Shown: piece after piece, positions 28,251-36,002 of the stretch | How the letters are laid out: every line of letters starts with the position of its first letter | Position numbering within the stretch: the first letter of the stretch is position 1 | Assembly: GCF_900155865.1 (NCBI RefSeq) | Contig: NZ_LT707006.1 | Location: forward strand, 213,751 to 277,750 | Length of the DNA stretch: 64,000 nt | DNA from: Bacteroides bouchesdurhonensis | Lineage (GTDB): Bacteria; Bacteroidota; Bacteroidia; Bacteroidales; Bacteroidaceae | Direction of reading: 5' to 3' | Made by a program: the position numbers and the translations under genes | Notes under the pieces: model-generated | Database searches by the model: none | Told to the model about the DNA's origin: nothing | Seen by the model: only the letters and a program-made list of their open reading frames with translations

Positions 28251-28258
28251 CAAAGATA
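28251..28258 (-). promoter_or_regulatory. Likely -7 box of the HU gene
   Basis: On the minus strand this reads TATCTTTG, matching the Bacteroides -7 consensus TAnnTTTG; no convincing -33 TTTG is seen. The remainder of 28189-28515 is AT-rich with no gene. Confidence 0.5.
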
Positions 28259-28515
28259 CAAATCTCTTTTTTATTATTGGGGAAATAGAAAAAAACATTC
28301 TCAATTAAATTCTCAAATCGTTTTTGCAACTCACAAATTAAATTATAAGTTCTGATTATCAACACTTTATCATAACAGACATACAATTTACTTCTAAGAA
28401 TGAAGATCTATCTGAATCAAAATTTTCACTTATAAGACCTTTCAATCCACATAAGCAAAAAGAATAAGAGCTGCATTGTACCCCAAAACAATCATGTAAA
28501 TAATATAAGTATTAT

Positions 28516-29454
28516 TCATGTAGTCGACTTCTTCTTATTCACAAGACTCAGCAAGTAATGTCCCGGCAGCTTGATCCTTCCGTTACTATCTCGTAATACA
28601 CAGATACCTCTCCATATTGCTCCACCGATAGCTCCATAGTTGCTTTTCCGGATGAGAGCGTATTGCTCCGCTGGGGGAATACCAAGAAGTCTGAGATTAA
28701 CCAGTAGACCTTCATAATTACGGTCTGTCCCGTCGATAGGAGGACGAAGTTGGTCAATGTCTTCTTGTGTCCACTCTTTACGTTTACCAGAATTCTCACC
28801 CACCTTTGTTGTTTCCACTTCCTCCCCCGCATTTTCAGGGGGAGGATTAAGGAGGGGATATTCTGTACTTTGCTGTGCTACGCTATATTGTTCTATGCTA
28901 TGTTGTAGTATGCTATTCTGTGCTATGCTATGTGTACCCGACGTTACATTTTGAGGGATTAATGTTACATTTTCACTTGTTAAACGTACCTTTTCATCGG
29001 TATTTTCTTTAATCTTACAGATCGCTTTCCCCTTGGTTTCATCTTGAGGTTCAGAGAGTTCCGCAGCTTCCAGAAGGCAGTAGTCAGGTTCCAGCTGAGA
29101 CACATTCCGACGACGGGTACTGAAAAGATATTGCCGCTGTATCTCAGCTGAAGTCAGAATACAATGCTTTTCGAACATTCCGGCGTCAAACAGTTCGTAG
29201 CCTACCGCCAGACGGACGATACGCTCCACGTCGGAAGCATTTCTTTCGTAAAGCCCTGCCGAAAGGTCTTCGTAGAAAAGACTGTCGGCACGGACATAAT
29301 ATCCTTCGTCCGAATAGATATAGGAAAATACTTCTAACAGAATGCCTAGCACCGCATCGCCTTCACGCTTCATCAGCCGGCGAACTGCACGGTCGTAAAT
29401 AAAGTCCACGCTGATGGGAAAATAATCTAATCCCCGTTTTTTTATTCTTGCCAT
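28516..29454 (-). CDS. DUF4373 (Lin1244/Lin1753-like) protein
   Basis: 312 residues. The N-terminal about 90 residues (KKRGLDYFPISVDFIYD, RRLMKREGDAVLGILLEV, SYIYSDEGYYVRAD) match the Lin1244/Lin1753 (DUF4373) domain, a presumed DNA-binding domain of phage and mobile-element replication or regulatory proteins. The middle is a polar, Gln/Ser-rich linker (NSILQHSIEQYSVAQQSTE). The end has DQLRPPIDGTDRNYEGLL and IRKSNYGAIGGAIWRGI. In the family this pairs with HU, amidase and regulatory genes. No catalytic motif is visible. Confidence 0.75.
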   Translation of the reverse strand: MARIKKRGLDYFPISVDFIYDRAVRRLMKREGDAVLGILLEVFSYIYSDEGYYVRADSLFYEDLSAGLYERNASDVERIVRLAVGYELFDAGMFEKHCILTSAEIQRQYLFSTRRRNVSQLEPDYCLLEAAELSEPQDETKGKAICKIKENTDEKVRLTSENVTLIPQNVTSGTHSIAQNSILQHSIEQYSVAQQSTEYPLLNPPPENAGEEVETTKVGENSGKRKEWTQEDIDQLRPPIDGTDRNYEGLLVNLRLLGIPPAEQYALIRKSNYGAIGGAIWRGICVLRDSNGRIKLPGHYLLSLVNKKKSTT

Positions 29455-29542
29455 AATTAATTTGCTTTAGTATAATGATTACTTTGTTTCGATGTTATAT
29501 CGTTATTGATTTTTTATAAAAATATCATTCGTTATATATAAC

Positions 29543-29570
29543 AACGTTATTGTTTACGCACAATAACGTT
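29543..29570 (-). promoter_or_regulatory. Perfect 11-base palindrome in a cluster of CGTTAT motifs
   Basis: AACGTTATTGT (29543-29553) pairs with ACAATAACGTT (29560-29570). CGTTAT or its complement recurs at least four more times between about 29500 and 29580. It lies between the DUF4373 gene and the stop of the zinc-ribbon gene. It has no T-run, so an operator or regulated leader is as likely as a terminator. Confidence 0.35.
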
Positions 29571-29575
29571 ATTAT

Positions 29576-29926
29576 TTAAACGTAATCCGTCCGGTTGGCT
29601 TCCTCTTCGAGAATTTTCATTCTTTTGTGCTCAACGCTCTGCCGCACTACTTTTAATGCGTGCAAAATGAGTTCCATTCGTACTAACGGATCTTCTACTT
29701 GTGTAATGACGAGATGAGAGTATCTGTTCCGTTGTTCTTTTCTGATCCAATTTCCGCTGTTGTATCGGCGACGGCTAATTTCTTTCCGACATCCTTTGCA
29801 ATAAATATCCAGACACTGTGTTTGTCTGTTCACGTAGAAAAATTCTTGTGGGAGTTCACGTCCGCATTGTTTGCAGATAGAAGAATTAGACGTATTTTGT
29901 GTTGAAAGTTTCGTTTCTATTTTCAT
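29576..29926 (-). CDS. Zinc-ribbon protein of unknown function
   Basis: 116 residues from MKIETKLSTQN (start 29926); the longer reading from 30013 would run back through a TATATA-rich repeat region and has little protein character. Two CxxC pairs, ICKQCGRELP and YCKGCRKEIS about 22 residues apart, form a probable zinc ribbon. A basic stretch follows (RRRYNSGNWIRKEQRNRY), then a helical end (VRMELILHALKVVRQSVEH). It looks like a small nucleic-acid-binding or transcription-related protein. Its upstream region is shared with the divergently transcribed repressor-like gene at 30341. Confidence 0.65.
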   Translation of the reverse strand: MKIETKLSTQNTSNSSICKQCGRELPQEFFYVNRQTQCLDIYCKGCRKEISRRRYNSGNWIRKEQRNRYSHLVITQVEDPLVRMELILHALKVVRQSVEHKRMKILEEEANRTDYV

Positions 29927-29995
29927 ATCATTAATTATTAATTTAATAAATTGTGTTATTTGAAAAAGTGATATCCGTATACATCCGAATTGACG

Positions 29996-30080
29996 GGTAT
30001 ATATATCCAGCATAATGAATATATATATTCAGCACAACAGGCATATATATACAGCAGGGTGGCTATATATACCCACCACA
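29996..30080. repeat. TATATATA/CAGCA repeat array in a divergent promoter region
   Basis: Four blocks of TATATATA occur at about 24-base spacing; three are followed by (T/A)(C)CAGCA and the last by CCCACC, paired with GGGTGGC just before it. The array is in the 415-base divergent spacer between the zinc-ribbon gene (29926) and the repressor-like gene (30341). Spacing near two helical turns suggests a binding array. The rest of the spacer holds no gene. Confidence 0.5.
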
Positions 30081-30340
30081 GAAAGTAAATACACTCATCA
30101 AGGAGAGCGTGAACAAGGTTTTTCACAAATGACCGTGAACTTTTTAGAGTTTTTCATGGTTATTCCATTTTTTGTTTTATACTTTTGAAATAAATTAGCA
30201 ATTCTCGTATTACAAAGATAGGGCAATTTTAATTTAAGAAATCAACTGTTTTAGAAATTAATTCTCAATTATTTTATAACAACCTATCAATGAGAGACTA
30301 ATAGGTTCTTAATTATTTACATCATTTTAAACACTAGAAA

Positions 30341-30742
30341 ATGGATACATTTTTAGACGTTACAGCCATCGTGAAGCGTGGCAAACAAGTTCTAAATCTT
30401 AAAAGAGACAGTGAATTAGCTGAATATCTGGGAGTTTACAGAGCTACAGTATCAAACTGGCGTGTTCGAAACCGAATTGATTTTCCTTTACTACTAGACA
30501 AAATGGGCAGGGACGTAGATTACAACTGGCTACTCGTTGGAAAGGGTGATCCTAAACATCATCCGATCTTCTGCAACAGCGGACTGGCACAGGGAGAAGT
30601 GGAAATTATTCACAACACAAAAACAAGAGAAACAATCAATGATCGCAGTGTAACGATGTGCAACGGAGCAATTTATGTGAGTGGAGATAGCATGTACCCG
30701 ATTCTTAAATCAGGTGATATTGTGGGATACAACTTCCTTTAA
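30341..30742 (+). CDS. Phage-type HTH repressor with truncated S24 domain
   Basis: 133 residues. The N-terminal HTH (SELAEYLGVYRATVSNWR, residues about 27-44) is of the CI/Bacteroides phage-repressor type. A linker leads to YVSGDSMYPILKSGDIV, the serine-nucleophile segment of an S24/LexA-like peptidase (Ser in GDSM). The protein then ends after GYNFL, before the second beta-strand and the catalytic Lys, so self-cleavage should be impossible. Full relatives are about 220-240 residues. It probably still binds DNA. The stop overlaps by 4 bases the stop of the convergent gene at 30739. Confidence 0.75.
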   Translation: MDTFLDVTAIVKRGKQVLNLKRDSELAEYLGVYRATVSNWRVRNRIDFPLLLDKMGRDVDYNWLLVGKGDPKHHPIFCNSGLAQGEVEIIHNTKTRETINDRSVTMCNGAIYVSGDSMYPILKSGDIVGYNFL

Positions 30743-31302
30743 GGATGCAACTCCTTAAAAGCCGCATTCTCTTCCTGAACATGCTGAATAGTCTGTTTCA
30801 ACTCATCAATAGGCAAATCATAACCATACCAGCCCGTATAGCAATCTACCACATACCACTTTCCATCTGTTTTCAATTCAAACTCAACACGTAAGTCTAC
30901 CTCCGATTCTTCATAACCGGCTTCGAAAACTTTATGCTTAGGTTCGTTTAACGTGAATTTCGAGACATACACTCCACCTTCATCTTGCGTAATGCGTTCT
31001 TCTTTCAACATTTCGCTATCCAACAACGGCCATTTTTCCTTAGTAAAAGGAAAAGTTTTCTCCGTTTCCCCGTCATCTGCCAACAAAGTAATCGGAGTTT
31101 TCAATGGAAACTTGATACGCGTATACTGAAAAACGGCACTGGAGGTAAATTTATTCAGGAATGAGTTGAAATCCTCCCCCTCTTGCGTCATAACGCTTGT
31201 ACCGTCAGCCTTCTGATTGGAACAAATACCATAAGAATGCAATGACACACCTGTCAGTAACACTGTGATAAACAGACAAAATACAAACCTTTTAGTACTC
31301 AT
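30739..31302 (-). CDS. Secreted DUF4348-like protein
   Basis: 187 residues with a signal peptide (FVFCLFITVLLTGVSLHSYG). The order DFNSFLNKFTSSAVFQYTRIKFPL, then VYVSKFTLNEPKHKVFEAGY, then FELKTDGKWYVVDCYTGWY resembles DUF4348, a family of Bacteroidetes periplasmic proteins with an NTF2-like look and no known activity. It is monocistronic, convergent with the repressor-like gene and upstream of the DUF2851 gene on the same strand. Confidence 0.65.
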   Translation of the reverse strand: MSTKRFVFCLFITVLLTGVSLHSYGICSNQKADGTSVMTQEGEDFNSFLNKFTSSAVFQYTRIKFPLKTPITLLADDGETEKTFPFTKEKWPLLDSEMLKEERITQDEGGVYVSKFTLNEPKHKVFEAGYEESEVDLRVEFELKTDGKWYVVDCYTGWYGYDLPIDELKQTIQHVQEENAAFKELHP

Positions 31303-31380
31303 AGATTAATAGATAAATGAATAAACATCAGTGGTATTTCAATTCACGGCACAAAGATAATGACAAGTTCAATATTTCAA

Positions 31381-32664
31381 TCATTTCTTGCGTAAATACT
31401 CATAGCCGAAACGACAATATAAGCATTTCCTTTTATCGCAATATTCTTTTTGGAGTTGGATTAACGCTTGACTGTCTGCAGCAGTAGTAACAGGAAGTCC
31501 CGCATCACTCCATGATCGGACTATATGATTATTTTCTGCTTTCAGTTCTTCAAGAAAATGTCCGGCACGGTTACACATTCCCTCTTCAGCTTTATGTAAG
31601 CCATAAGTATACAAAAAAGGAACTACCGTATTAATGATAATTAAATCCAAAGACCGCACTCCCATCGTTTTTTCTTTATGGGAAGAAGTACGCCCAAAAA
31701 CAAAATGATCTTCCCAATAAGAGGAAGTACGGGTAGCCAATAATTTACGGACTTCATCCAAGGTTGTAGCTTCCAGAAGCCGAGAAAACAGTTTGTCTGC
31801 TTTATGATAAAGATAACCCAACTGAGCCAAACGAATATATGGAAAATTCTCCGGACGCAGGCGTAAGAAACGCCATAAAGAAGCATCCATCATCTTTGTA
31901 AGCTCAAACTTATGTTGCATGTAACGAAACTCTTTTCGTAATCGAAGGCTATACTCATCTTCCTGTTCCTTTTCCAGAAATGTCTCTTCCAATAAGCCTG
32001 CCTGTCCAAAGAAAAAAGCCTCCACCTGAAACAGATCATCCCGATGTTTATCTATTGCACGAAACGGAAGCATACACGCCCAAGTTTCAAAAGCATCACC
32101 ATTCAAACCAAAACCGTAATTACGAGCAAGGGTAATGAAAAATGCATCTTCCCAATGATTATTGCAAAGTTTCAAACGATGAGTGATCAACTCTGCTTTT
32201 TGTTCTAAACGTTCTGTTTGCAAAGCAGTTAGCCAAGAATGTACAATCAGCTTCGGCAATGAACCGAGAATGGAAAGACAAGCCGGATATTGCTCAGCCT
32301 CACAGAGTTCCTGATAATGAACACGTACATATTCGGGACACTCTAACTGTAACTGAGGAATTGATTCACCATTCGAACGGATCACTTCCGTATCGATATC
32401 AGAAGCTATATGCAAAATGACAGAATCATAAGCCTTATCGTGGTCGTGTCCATGACGATACCAATCGGAAGAGTGTGTATGAATCTCGACGTTACCGGCC
32501 CATAGTGTGCCATTTATTTTTAGCTTTACGTTAAAAAAGTCTGGTCCTGAATCAGAATTATGTAGTCCCGGATCAATGACTTCAACTGGCAAGCCTGTAG
32601 TTGTTTGCAGCACTTTGAGAGGGAATAATTTGTGTTTCCACACATAGTGGAGAAGGTGTTCCAT
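31381..32664 (-). CDS. DUF2851 family protein
   Basis: 427 residues, cytoplasmic. The start MEHLLHYVWKHKLFPLK, then PGLHNSDSGPDFFNVKLKI, WAGNVEIHTHSSDWYRHGHD and YDSVILHIA define the DUF2851 family, widespread in Bacteroidetes and of unknown function. The conserved Asp/Glu/His pattern (DSGPDF..NVEIH..SDW) is reminiscent of PD-(D/E)XK nucleases, but I cannot confirm that. It ends with a cysteine motif (CDKRKCLYCRFGYEYL) that may bind metal. It is divergent from dapB with 83 bases between. Confidence 0.85.
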   Translation of the reverse strand: MEHLLHYVWKHKLFPLKVLQTTTGLPVEVIDPGLHNSDSGPDFFNVKLKINGTLWAGNVEIHTHSSDWYRHGHDHDKAYDSVILHIASDIDTEVIRSNGESIPQLQLECPEYVRVHYQELCEAEQYPACLSILGSLPKLIVHSWLTALQTERLEQKAELITHRLKLCNNHWEDAFFITLARNYGFGLNGDAFETWACMLPFRAIDKHRDDLFQVEAFFFGQAGLLEETFLEKEQEDEYSLRLRKEFRYMQHKFELTKMMDASLWRFLRLRPENFPYIRLAQLGYLYHKADKLFSRLLEATTLDEVRKLLATRTSSYWEDHFVFGRTSSHKEKTMGVRSLDLIIINTVVPFLYTYGLHKAEEGMCNRAGHFLEELKAENNHIVRSWSDAGLPVTTAADSQALIQLQKEYCDKRKCLYCRFGYEYLRKK

Positions 32665-32747
32665 GTTAAGAAGACGTTAATATAGAGCACAAATGTAATA
32701 AAAACCTTATATTTGCGACTATTATTTTGAATATAAGTCAGAAAACG

Positions 32748-33512
32748 ATGAAAATAGCATTAATCGGTTACGGAAAAATGGGCAAAGAGATCGAAAAAGT
32801 CGCCCTCAGTCGCGGACATGAGATTGTCTGCATTATCGATATCAACAATCAGGAAGACTTCGAGTCGGAAGCATTCAAATCGGCTGATGTAGCCATTGAG
32901 TTTACTAATCCGATGGTTGCTTACAATAACTATATACGTACTTTCAAAGCCGGAGTAAAATTAGTATCGGGCAGCACCGGATGGATGGCTGAACATGGTG
33001 AAGAGATTAAGAGACTTTGCATGGAAGAAGGAAAAACTCTTTTCTGGTCGTCCAATTTCAGTCTGGGAGTTACTATCTTCTCTGCAGTAAACAAATACTT
33101 GGCAAAAATCATGAACCAGTTTCCGGCTTATGATGTCACGATGAGTGAAACTCACCATATTCATAAACTGGATGCTCCGAGTGGTACTGCTATCACATTG
33201 GCTGAAGGTATTCTGGAAAACTTAGACCGCAAAAGCGAATGGACAAAAGGTACATTTTTAGCACCGGATGGTACTGTTAGCGGCACCAATACCTGTGCTT
33301 CTAACGAACTTCCTATCAGTTCTATTCGTGAAGGGGAAGTATTCGGTATCCACACCATCCGCTATGAATCGGATATTGACAGTATAACTATCACTCACGA
33401 TGCCAAAAATCGCGGTGGTTTTGTTTTAGGCGCAGTTCTCGCAGCAGAATATACAGCCCAACACGAAGGTTATTTGGGTATGAGTGATTTATTTCCATTT
33501 TTAAACGATTGA
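32748..33512 (+). CDS. dapB: 4-hydroxy-tetrahydrodipicolinate reductase
   Basis: 254 residues from MKIALIGYGKMGKEI. It reduces the dihydrodipicolinate-type intermediate with NAD(P)H on the way to diaminopimelate and lysine. The nucleotide-binding GYGKMG lies at the N-terminus, and the substrate-binding ETHHIHKLDAPSGTA (His-His and Lys) matches the family signature. I chose 32748 over 32727 because the Rossmann strand should start at once. A TATATTTG -7 box at 32708-32715 lies well upstream. It is probably the first gene of a transcript with the two signal peptidase genes. Confidence 0.95.
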   Translation: MKIALIGYGKMGKEIEKVALSRGHEIVCIIDINNQEDFESEAFKSADVAIEFTNPMVAYNNYIRTFKAGVKLVSGSTGWMAEHGEEIKRLCMEEGKTLFWSSNFSLGVTIFSAVNKYLAKIMNQFPAYDVTMSETHHIHKLDAPSGTAITLAEGILENLDRKSEWTKGTFLAPDGTVSGTNTCASNELPISSIREGEVFGIHTIRYESDIDSITITHDAKNRGGFVLGAVLAAEYTAQHEGYLGMSDLFPFLND

Positions 33513-33547
33513 GCTTTCTATTCAAATTCTATATAAACTAGTTAGTT

Positions 33548-35038
33548 ATGAGACAAGCCACACGCGCACAATGGATCAAATGTGCCATTGCTATCATTCT
33601 TTATCTCGTCTTCCTCATCTGGGTACGAAGTTGGTGGGGATTGATTGTTGTTCCTTTCATTTTCGATATTTATATCACTAAAAAAGTACCTTGGTCATTC
33701 TGGAAAAAATCCAAGAATCCGACAGTACGTGGTATTATGAGCTGGGTAGATGCCATTGTATTCGCATTGGTTGCCGTTTATTTTGTGAATATCTATATCT
33801 TCCAAAATTATCAGATTCCATCTTCTTCTTTAGAGAAATCATTGTTGGTAGGAGACTTTCTGTATGTCAGCAAGATGAGCTACGGACCACGCGTACCGAA
33901 CACTCCGCTCTCTATGCCACTGGCACAGCATACATTACCTATTTTCAACACCAAATCTTATATCGAATGGCCGCAATGGAAATATAAACGAGTCCCCGGC
34001 TTTGGAAAAGTCAAACTGAACGATATCGTTGTATTCAACTTCCCCGCAGGAGACACTGTTGCAACAAACTTTCAGCAAACAGAGGATTTCTATTCGTTGG
34101 CTTACAGAGTAGGAAAAGGTATCTATTCCAAACCCATAAATATGGATAGCCTGAATCGTGAGCAACAACGATCTATCTATGATTTATATTATGCAGGCGG
34201 ACGTAAACAGATACTGGCAAATCCACGCGTTTACGGAGATGTAATAGCCCGTCCCGTAGACCGTCGCGAGAATTATGTAAAACGTTGTGTAGGCTTACCG
34301 GGAGATACCCTTCAAATTGTAAACGGACAAGTAATGATTGATGGTAAAGCTATTGAGAATCCGGAAAATCTTCAATTCAATTATTTCGTTCAGACAACCG
34401 GACCTCTCATTACTGACGAAATGTTCCGCGAACTGGGCATCAGCAATGACGACAAATGGTTGTTGGATGATAGCAATTATGAAGGTACTCTATTGAGTAT
34501 GGGATTGAATGGACGTAACGAACAAGGAACTTTAAATCCTGTCTATCATCTTCCTTTAACAAAAAAGATGTACGATACTCTGTCTGGTAACAAAAAGCTT
34601 ATAAGCAAAATCATCATGGAACCGGAAGATGAAATGTTTGCCGGTCAAATGTATCCGCTGAATCTGTATACCAAATGGAACCGTAATAATTACGGTCCGA
34701 TCTGGATACCTGCCAAAGGAGCTACTATCACATTAACAGAAGACAACTTACCTATCTATGAGCGTTGCATCGTAGCATACGAAGGTAACAAATTGGAAGT
34801 GAAGCCGGATGGCATCTACATCAATGGTGAGAAGACCAATCAATATACCTTCAAAATGGACTATTATTGGATGATGGGCGACAATCGCCACAATTCTGCC
34901 GATTCACGTTATTGGGGCTTCGTTCCCGAAGATCATGTGGTAGGTAAACCAATTGTTGTCTGGTTATCACTCGACAAAGATCGCGAATGGTTTGACGGTA
35001 AGATTCGTTGGAATCGTATTTTTAAATGGGTAGACTAA
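33548..35038 (+). CDS. lepB: Signal peptidase I
   Basis: 496 residues, longer than E. coli LepB. It is a membrane serine protease that removes signal peptides from Sec-exported proteins. Hydrophobic segments lie at about residues 11-45 and 66-88. The catalytic Ser94 is in QIPSSSLEKSLLVGD and the general-base Lys245 in ENYVKRCVGLPGD. Box E reads MGDNRHNSADSRYWGF. An insertion of about 100 residues between box D and box E is usual for Bacteroidetes. It lies 36 bases after dapB and overlaps the next paralogue by 13 bases. Confidence 0.93.
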   Translation: MRQATRAQWIKCAIAIILYLVFLIWVRSWWGLIVVPFIFDIYITKKVPWSFWKKSKNPTVRGIMSWVDAIVFALVAVYFVNIYIFQNYQIPSSSLEKSLLVGDFLYVSKMSYGPRVPNTPLSMPLAQHTLPIFNTKSYIEWPQWKYKRVPGFGKVKLNDIVVFNFPAGDTVATNFQQTEDFYSLAYRVGKGIYSKPINMDSLNREQQRSIYDLYYAGGRKQILANPRVYGDVIARPVDRRENYVKRCVGLPGDTLQIVNGQVMIDGKAIENPENLQFNYFVQTTGPLITDEMFRELGISNDDKWLLDDSNYEGTLLSMGLNGRNEQGTLNPVYHLPLTKKMYDTLSGNKKLISKIIMEPEDEMFAGQMYPLNLYTKWNRNNYGPIWIPAKGATITLTEDNLPIYERCIVAYEGNKLEVKPDGIYINGEKTNQYTFKMDYYWMMGDNRHNSADSRYWGFVPEDHVVGKPIVVWLSLDKDREWFDGKIRWNRIFKWVD

Positions 35039-35967
35039 AACATTTCAAATGGATATTGGCATTCGCCGGAGCAATAGTTATCGTGCTTCTGCTCCGGGGA
35101 TTTGCTTTTACGTCCTGCCTCATTCCCTCCACCGGCATGGAGAATTCTCTTTTGGAAGGCGAACGCATCATCGTCAATCGATGGAGTTATGGCTTGCGGA
35201 TCCCTTTCATGTCTGTGTTCTCTTATCATCGTTGGTGTGAACGTCCTGTGAAAAAACAGGATATTGTAGTTTTCAATAATCCCGCAGCTATCCAACAACC
35301 GATGATCGATCGCCGGGAAATCTATATCAGCCGGTGTATCGGTACACCCGGTGATACATTACTGATAGATTCTCTTTTTACTGTAGTCTCTCCTGAAGTT
35401 CAATTCAATCCGGACAAAAAAAGACTCTACTCATATCCTGCCGGTAAAGAGAAACTGATGACTTCACTTATGAATACCCTTTCCATCACTGACGACGGGC
35501 TAATGGGTAACAATGACAGCACGCATGTACGCAGTTTCAGCCGTTACGAGTTTTATTTGCTCAAACAAGCAATCAACCATCAAAACTGGCTTCAGCCTCT
35601 AACTGAAAATAAAGATAATGATCCGAAGCCACTTATCATTCCCGGTAAAGGAAAAGTCCTGCGAGTATATCCCTGGAATATCACTTTATTACGGAACACC
35701 CTTGTACTGCATGAAGGAAAACAAGCAGAAATAAAAAACGACACACTCTACGTAGACGAAAAACCTACACAACATTGCTATTTTACAAAAGACTATTACT
35801 GGATGGGAGCTAATAACTCTGTCAATCTCTCCGATTCACGTCTGTTCGGATTCGTTCCGCAAGATCATATCATTGGAAAAGCATCACTTATCTGGTTTTC
35901 TAAAGAAAAAGGGACAGGTATAACAGACGGATATCGGTGGAACCGTTTTTTTAGAACGATAAAATAA
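35026..35967 (+). CDS. Signal peptidase I paralogue lacking the catalytic dyad
   Basis: 313 residues with one N-terminal TM (ILAFAGAIVIVLLLRGF). The family layout is plain, but CLIPSTGMENSLLEGE has Gly37 where the catalytic Ser should stand (IPSxSM), and REIYISRCIGTPGD has Ser102 where the catalytic Lys should stand (YVKR). Box E is also changed (WMGANNSVNLSDSR instead of GDNR). It is therefore predicted to be inactive as a peptidase and may act as a scaffold or partner of the upstream lepB product, with which it overlaps by 13 bases (translational coupling). The reading frame is intact, which argues for a retained function. Confidence 0.85.
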   Translation: MGRLKHFKWILAFAGAIVIVLLLRGFAFTSCLIPSTGMENSLLEGERIIVNRWSYGLRIPFMSVFSYHRWCERPVKKQDIVVFNNPAAIQQPMIDRREIYISRCIGTPGDTLLIDSLFTVVSPEVQFNPDKKRLYSYPAGKEKLMTSLMNTLSITDDGLMGNNDSTHVRSFSRYEFYLLKQAINHQNWLQPLTENKDNDPKPLIIPGKGKVLRVYPWNITLLRNTLVLHEGKQAEIKNDTLYVDEKPTQHCYFTKDYYWMGANNSVNLSDSRLFGFVPQDHIIGKASLIWFSKEKGTGITDGYRWNRFFRTIK

Positions 35968-36002
35968 TACAAGTCGACTCTAATACAAAACACATAAAGA
36001 TT

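Noticed and set aside
35026..35967. Calling the second signal peptidase a functional LepB
   Set aside because: Both catalytic positions are substituted when aligned on IPSxSM and YVKRxVGxPGD.
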